Shown here: positions 33,325-37,374 of the stretch, one piece after another | Position numbering within the stretch: the stretch's first letter is position 1 | Layout of the letters: each line of letters starts with the position of its first letter | Source: Ophioceras dolichostomum | Lineage: Eukaryota; Ascomycota; Sordariomycetes; Magnaporthales; Ophioceraceae | DNA: 37,374 nucleotides | NCBI GenBank assembly: GCA_003049485.1 | Contig: PYST01000363.1 | Span: 1 to 37,374, forward strand | Direction: 5' to 3' | Notes under the pieces: model-generated | Seen by the model: the letters and a program-made list of their open reading frames with translations, nothing else | What the model was told of the DNA's origin: nothing | Databases searched by the model: none | Program-made: the position numbers and the translations under genes

Positions 33325-34863
33325 CCCTCCCCAAAATGAAACCGGTTTTACTTAACCTCTTTTGCTCCTGCTTTTCGTCTCCTGTGTTTTTCGCCTCGCA
33401 TTTTGCGCGTACGTGTCAATACTATCCCTCCATCCATCCTCAAGTTCTGCAGTTTCTGCTTAGTTGTTGGTAGCAGTTGATGAGTGAATCAGCCAACCAG
33501 CAAGCATCGCACTGCGTGTTGGAATTCCTTCCCTCCTCTCTCCGATTCACCGGTTGGCATCCTTTCATAAAAATCGTGGTTTCAGCCCGGCCTCCTTCCT
33601 CCTAGTGCTACGGACAGAACATCATCGGACTTGGGAATCGGGAATAGGAGAGAGAGAAATGAGATGGAAGCGTGTGGCGCAGCTAGCTGGGTTGTGTCCC
33701 CAGAGTCTGTAGCGGACCGGCTGGGCGGGGGGGGGGCAGGCTGGAAGGTTTGTCGCGAGCGGGCACAGCGGCGTAGAAAACGAGGCGGGAATGGAAGAGG
33801 AGATTTGGGGGTGAGAGGTGAGGACAGACGAGGTGAAGCGGGGAGAGGATAGGTGGGGTGAGCGATGAATGGAAAGAATGTGTGGATGTATGTGTGTGCA
33901 AAAGAAGTGCACGCTGCGGATGATAATTATATATAACAAAGTTTGGGGCTGGTGAAGGTGAGTGAAGAAGGTGAGCGATGAGTGAGCGTACTTAGTTTGG
34001 ACGATACGGATGACGATGGTGTTGGTAGTCCGAAGACGACTTATACATATCGTCTGCGGACAAGACGTGTAAGCCACGGGTTACGTCTGCCGAAGAAGCA
34101 CTTGGTCGCCGCTTTCTTGGGTGAGTAGAGGGAGGGAGCGCCTACCTCGATGGAGGAACACGGCATGAACTCCTTCATGCTCTTCCCAGTTCCTGCATAG
34201 GTAAGTAACCAGGCGAGCCAAGTGGACACGCACGCACGCACGTATGCATTTGGCGCCTCTTTTTCGTCCGAAAAGCCAGCAGCCGCTCACTTACAACATA
34301 GATGGCATTATGCGAGTCGCGCGATCCGGGGGGCAGGTAAGACGGCGCTTACTTACATATGTATGTACCTATTTACATGGTCTGGCTTATTTGGGATGCG
34401 GTGTGTGTTCGTGTACCTCCTCTTCGGTGTGCATGCATGCGGCGTTCGAAAGGAGACAGGCTAGGACTCTCTCCTCTTCTCGCATCACATGCATGACAAA
34501 ACCAAACTGGCAGACTGACAGACCCCTCTCGGCTACCTCCCATTTTTACCTGAAAACGAATCCTAGACCAGCTGGGCAAACACAAGTGACTGAAATGGAC
34601 TCATAGGGAACGAAGGGCGGGGGGAGTTTACGCGGCTTTCGTGGATCGGGGGGGGGGGCGATTTCCAGGGATAGCCAGGGAAGCAAAACCCCCTGAAATC
34701 GGACGGCGCTGGGCGCGGAGATATATGGGACGAGGCAGACAGGACAGGACAGGCTCACAGGCAAGGGTTCGTGGTAATGGAGTTGCCAAGCCGGACAGTT
34801 TGTGTTTGTTCTGAATGGTTCGGGTCGCAGGCACGGGCATCCAGGCGGGCGGTTTGTCCTCCC

Positions 34864-34934
34864 GTCAGTCAGTCAGTCAGGCAGTCAGTCAGTCAGTCAG
34901 TCAGTCAGTCAAGTCAAGTCAAGTCAAGTCAGTC
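34864..34934. repeat. (GTCA)n microsatellite passing into AGTCA pentamers
   Basis: About eleven GTCA units, one altered to GGCA, followed by about four AAGTC pentamers. A short relative occurs at about 32583-32602. Confidence 0.92.
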
Positions 34935-35769
34935 GGGGAGAGCTCGTGCTCGAATGCTCGGATGCTATAGTCGTTGTCCTGATGCGAGGTCCCATAGCGC
35001 TTGTCTGTGAGAGGGGGGAAAGAACTGCGAGGGGACGTGCTCTCGTCAATGCTTTCTTTGCCCTGCTGTGCCCCCTCACAGTCAGGGGAAATTCCTCCAT
35101 CCATCCCCTTTTTTTGACCTGCCTTATGGGAGCGGCCCGCAAGGCAATGCGGCACAGTTGCACATCGCAGGAAATAGGAAGAGGCAAGAAATATGGATAG
35201 GTAGTCGTAGCAGAGAGAAAAACAAAGACTCTATTTGTTTCTGTAGTTTGTCATCTTTCTTCTTGTTCGTGTTTGCTGTTGTGCTCAACGTTGTACATAA
35301 AAATCCCCCCTGATCCTCCTCCATCCCCCAGTTCCTCACTCCCTTCCATCTAGGTATCCATGCCTCGGCGGAGCTCGGTGAGAATGGGGGGAGTGGTGGT
35401 GGAGAAAGCCGAGAAGGCAAAGCGGCCGAAGAAGAAGAAGCAGGATGGACTTCCAGGTTCAGGACTCCAGAGATCGCGCATTATGTCGCTCTCCTGTCCA
35501 ATATGATTTACCCACCAAGATTACGCATGAGACGGGATGCGGCGGGGGGGAATGGGAAGGGATGTAACCAACCAACAAGAGATCTACCACCTTTGCTTGA
35601 AATGTTTCGTTTCCTGGGCTCTGTTTTTTCCCGCAGGTTCTCTTAGGTTCTCTTTTTGATCAAACTCGGGCATGCGTCCCCAGCTCCAGGCTCGGCGTAG
35701 ACGAAGCCCAATCCAACCTCGCCAACGTCACCGCAGGATTCATGGACTTTTTGTGGGTGATGGAGTCGA

Positions 35770-35851
35770 TCGACTGACTGGTTCAAACAAGCTTCTGGAT
35801 GGGATGCCCCTCGACTGACTGGTTCAAACAAGCTTCTAGATGAGATGCCCC
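35770..35851. repeat. 41-bp imperfect tandem duplication
   Basis: Two adjacent copies, 35770-35810 and 35811-35851, start with TCGACTGACTGGTTCAAACA. They differ at two positions, both G in copy 1 and A in copy 2. Confidence 0.88.
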
Positions 35852-36432
35852 TTGATAGCTCTTAGTCTTGTATTAAAGAGTCTTTTGCGTAACTTACAGT
35901 CAAGGTGGAGTGATTCACGCTTGAGGAGGCGGCAAAATGGAGTGATTCATGAGGACATCTGAACAAGCTAAGCTGGCTGCACCGCCTTGCGTGGTAGTTT
36001 CCTAATACGGTAGCGAAAGGGGGGCTTCTTTTCGGGGTTTGTCCCTGCGTCTGGGGTTGACTATCAAAGCAAGTGGCAAAAAGGGGAAGACAAAGAGAGG
36101 GTGGGCTCCAGTTCCGGTGTGGCTGGTGGATGACCCAAAAAGCGACCCAGATGTAGTTCGGACGAGGAAGAGCATTCATCATTGCATAGACTCATCGTGC
36201 GAACGCGAACACACAAGTGTTCTGTTACCAGTCTCGGGACGGTCGGCGAAGGGAAGAACGGAAACGGAATACGGCTACCGAAGCTAGCTTCACTTCCTTT
36301 TCCTCACTGCTATGCTTGCTCTCAGCTGACTGAGAGGGAGGAGGGCTACCTGAATTTTGTTTCAAGTTGGATCACATTAGACTTCTGAGCTCAACCCAGA
36401 GCTCAGAGATCGACGACGTTCCGTTGGGTGCG

Positions 36433-36591
36433 ATTGGGCAGGCGCGGAAACATGGTCGAGCGGCACCTTGCGGCTGCCAGCTGCCGGAGACCAATCGGCC
36501 AATCACTGGCGGACGTTTCCAACCCGCTTTTTCAACCCCGCCAAAAAGGGGCGTCGGTTTGGGTCGTCAGGCACCCCGCGCCTTCGATTGG
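36433..36591. promoter_or_regulatory. Cluster of four CCAAT boxes
   Basis: CCAAT at 36491-36495 and 36499-36503 on the plus strand, and ATTGG at 36433-36437 and 36587-36591. CCAAT is bound by the fungal HAP/CBC complex; four within 160 bases suggests a promoter. Confidence 0.5.
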
Positions 36592-36900
36592 CCACCAGCT
36601 GCCTGTGACGGACAATGGAGGGCGCACCCTCAAACATCGCTCGCAAAAAAAGGGGGAGAAAAAAAAAGCTTGTCCATTTCCAAGTACTACCCGCCCGCGT
36701 AGTGGTCCAGGAACAAGCGGCCGCAGGCCAGACTCACCGGCCACCACTCGATCTTCGCCGTCGCCAGCACTCTCTTGTTTCGCTTACATAGTATTCACGA
36801 CGACGGCGGTCAACAACAGCCACTGCAGCAGATCCCGCTGCGGTTGCATCTTTTACAAATTCACCAATCCACACACTAACCAGCAACAAAGGGAGATGCC

Positions 36901-36947
36901 GCACGGCCTCCGGCCGTCTGAGGCCCACGGGGCCTCGCTAGCCGTGC
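36901..36947. repeat. Nested inverted repeats with competing stems
   Basis: Hairpin A: ACGGCC (36903-36908) with GGCCGT (36912-36917), loop 3. Hairpin B: GAGGCCC (36920-36926) with GGGCCTC (36930-36936), loop 3. An outer stem GCACGGC (36901-36907) with GCCGTGC (36941-36947) encloses both and competes with A. Confidence 0.6.
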
Positions 36948-37374
36948 TGTCCTATCTTGCTGGCCACTCCCGCTACTCCGGTTTCCATTTTCCCTCTGTT
37001 CCTTCTCCACTGAAACCCTGGTGGCGGTCTGTCTCTCGTCGTCTCGACCAGTCAGTGATATGCGCTCTTCCCGCCATACGAGGCAGCGAGGGAGAGGCGA
37101 TGGTGATAATGACAAAACATCTACTTCCGTCCGAAGTTTTGATGGATGGTGACAGCCTAGCACACGCACAGCGGTGCAAAAGCAAAGACGGACAGGAGAG
37201 CAAAGGCCTGCTCGACTGGTCTTGGTCATTCCTCAAACCCCCATCGCAGTGTATGTAGTACATACACGCCCGGTCTGCCAATGCGGTGTGTGGAAGTCGT
37301 GCGCCGGAGATCCCTTGACAAAAAAAATATATGCAGGCATGAAGATCGATCCAGGGGGTTGCAGTGCCGCGAGC

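Larger units (their letters stand above)
32163..36427. other. Long region with no recognisable gene
   Basis: About 4.3 kb without a convincing ORF on either strand. It begins with the Pbp1 3' flank and holds polypurine (about 32700-32850) and polypyrimidine stretches, G runs (33727-33736 and 34648-34658), several tetranucleotide repeats and a 41-bp tandem duplication. A TATATATAA occurs near 33930. It may be promoter and leader DNA for a gene to the right, or hold non-coding RNA genes; sequence alone does not show which. Confidence 0.5.
36428..37374. promoter_or_regulatory. Possible promoter/leader of a gene beyond the right edge
   Basis: This stretch carries CCAAT boxes, A-rich runs (36646-36668), C/A-rich sequence and a nested inverted repeat. 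A 268-codon frame (36452-37258) crosses it but shows no family resemblance. I read it as regulatory DNA rather than coding, with low certainty. Confidence 0.35.

Noticed and set aside
33622..34077. 151-codon minus-strand frame
   Set aside because: His/Ser/Thr/Pro-rich composition arising from simple GA/GT-rich DNA, with no domain or good start context.
34864..34934. Possible CRISPR-like array
   Set aside because: A simple tetranucleotide microsatellite with no spacers, in a eukaryotic genome.
35778..35830. Possible tRNA genes suggested by GGTTCAAAC
   Set aside because: No A box, acceptor stem or cloverleaf can be drawn around either copy.
36452..37258. 268-codon open frame on the plus strand
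   Set aside because: Long for chance, but the translation has no recognisable domain and a mixed, UTR-like composition, and it overlaps CCAAT boxes and inverted repeats. Kept as possible regulatory DNA.

Overview
The window is nuclear DNA of a filamentous ascomycete, most likely a Sordariomycete. This is inferred from short GT-AG introns with CTRAC-type branch sites, wide intergenic spaces rich in TACCTA/TAGGTA words and microsatellites, and from the gene set: a Bud6/Aip3 polarity factor, an ataxin-2 homologue (Pbp1), an NCoR/SMRT-type SANT corepressor and deoxyhypusine synthase. No operons, CRISPR arrays, rRNA or tRNA genes, or intact transposons were seen.

Layout. 1-876: 3' part of a 3-hydroxy-3-methylglutaryl-CoA lyase gene cut by the left edge. 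1282-2058: small uncharacterised protein (+). 2670-3990: deoxyhypusine synthase (-, three exons). It is divergent across about 1.3 kb from 5287-13493, a 2,698-residue two-SANT-domain protein (+, two exons) whose leader may carry three chained upstream ORFs. 14741-16298: serine beta-lactamase-fold hydrolase (+, three exons), convergent with 17195-20592, Bud6 (-, two exons). 20593-24773: a gene-poor stretch containing a decayed membrane-protein gene (22113-23983). 24774-26211: class A FAD monooxygenase (+, two exons). 27784-32162: ataxin-2/Pbp1 homologue (+, six exons). 32163-37374: 5.2 kb without a convincing gene, holding several simple repeats, a 41-bp tandem duplication, a cluster of four CCAAT boxes and a nested inverted repeat near the right edge.

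How the genes relate. They are mostly independent housekeeping and regulatory genes, not a pathway cluster. Deoxyhypusine synthase activates eIF5A for translation; Pbp1 acts on poly(A)-tail and stress-granule biology; the SANT protein is a chromatin corepressor subunit; Bud6 directs formin-dependent actin assembly at growing tips; HMG-CoA lyase ends leucine breakdown. The monooxygenase and the beta-lactamase-fold hydrolase look like accessory enzymes with unknown substrates. I see no secondary-metabolite core gene.

Exon structures were inferred by eye from reading frame, splice consensus and family similarity; no transcript data were available. The clearest points for follow-up are a four-run G-quadruplex motif abutting the SANT gene's stop codon, the chained uORFs, alternative splice acceptors in Bud6, the decayed membrane-protein gene and the structured right edge. 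I did not find convincing evidence of a wholly new system.
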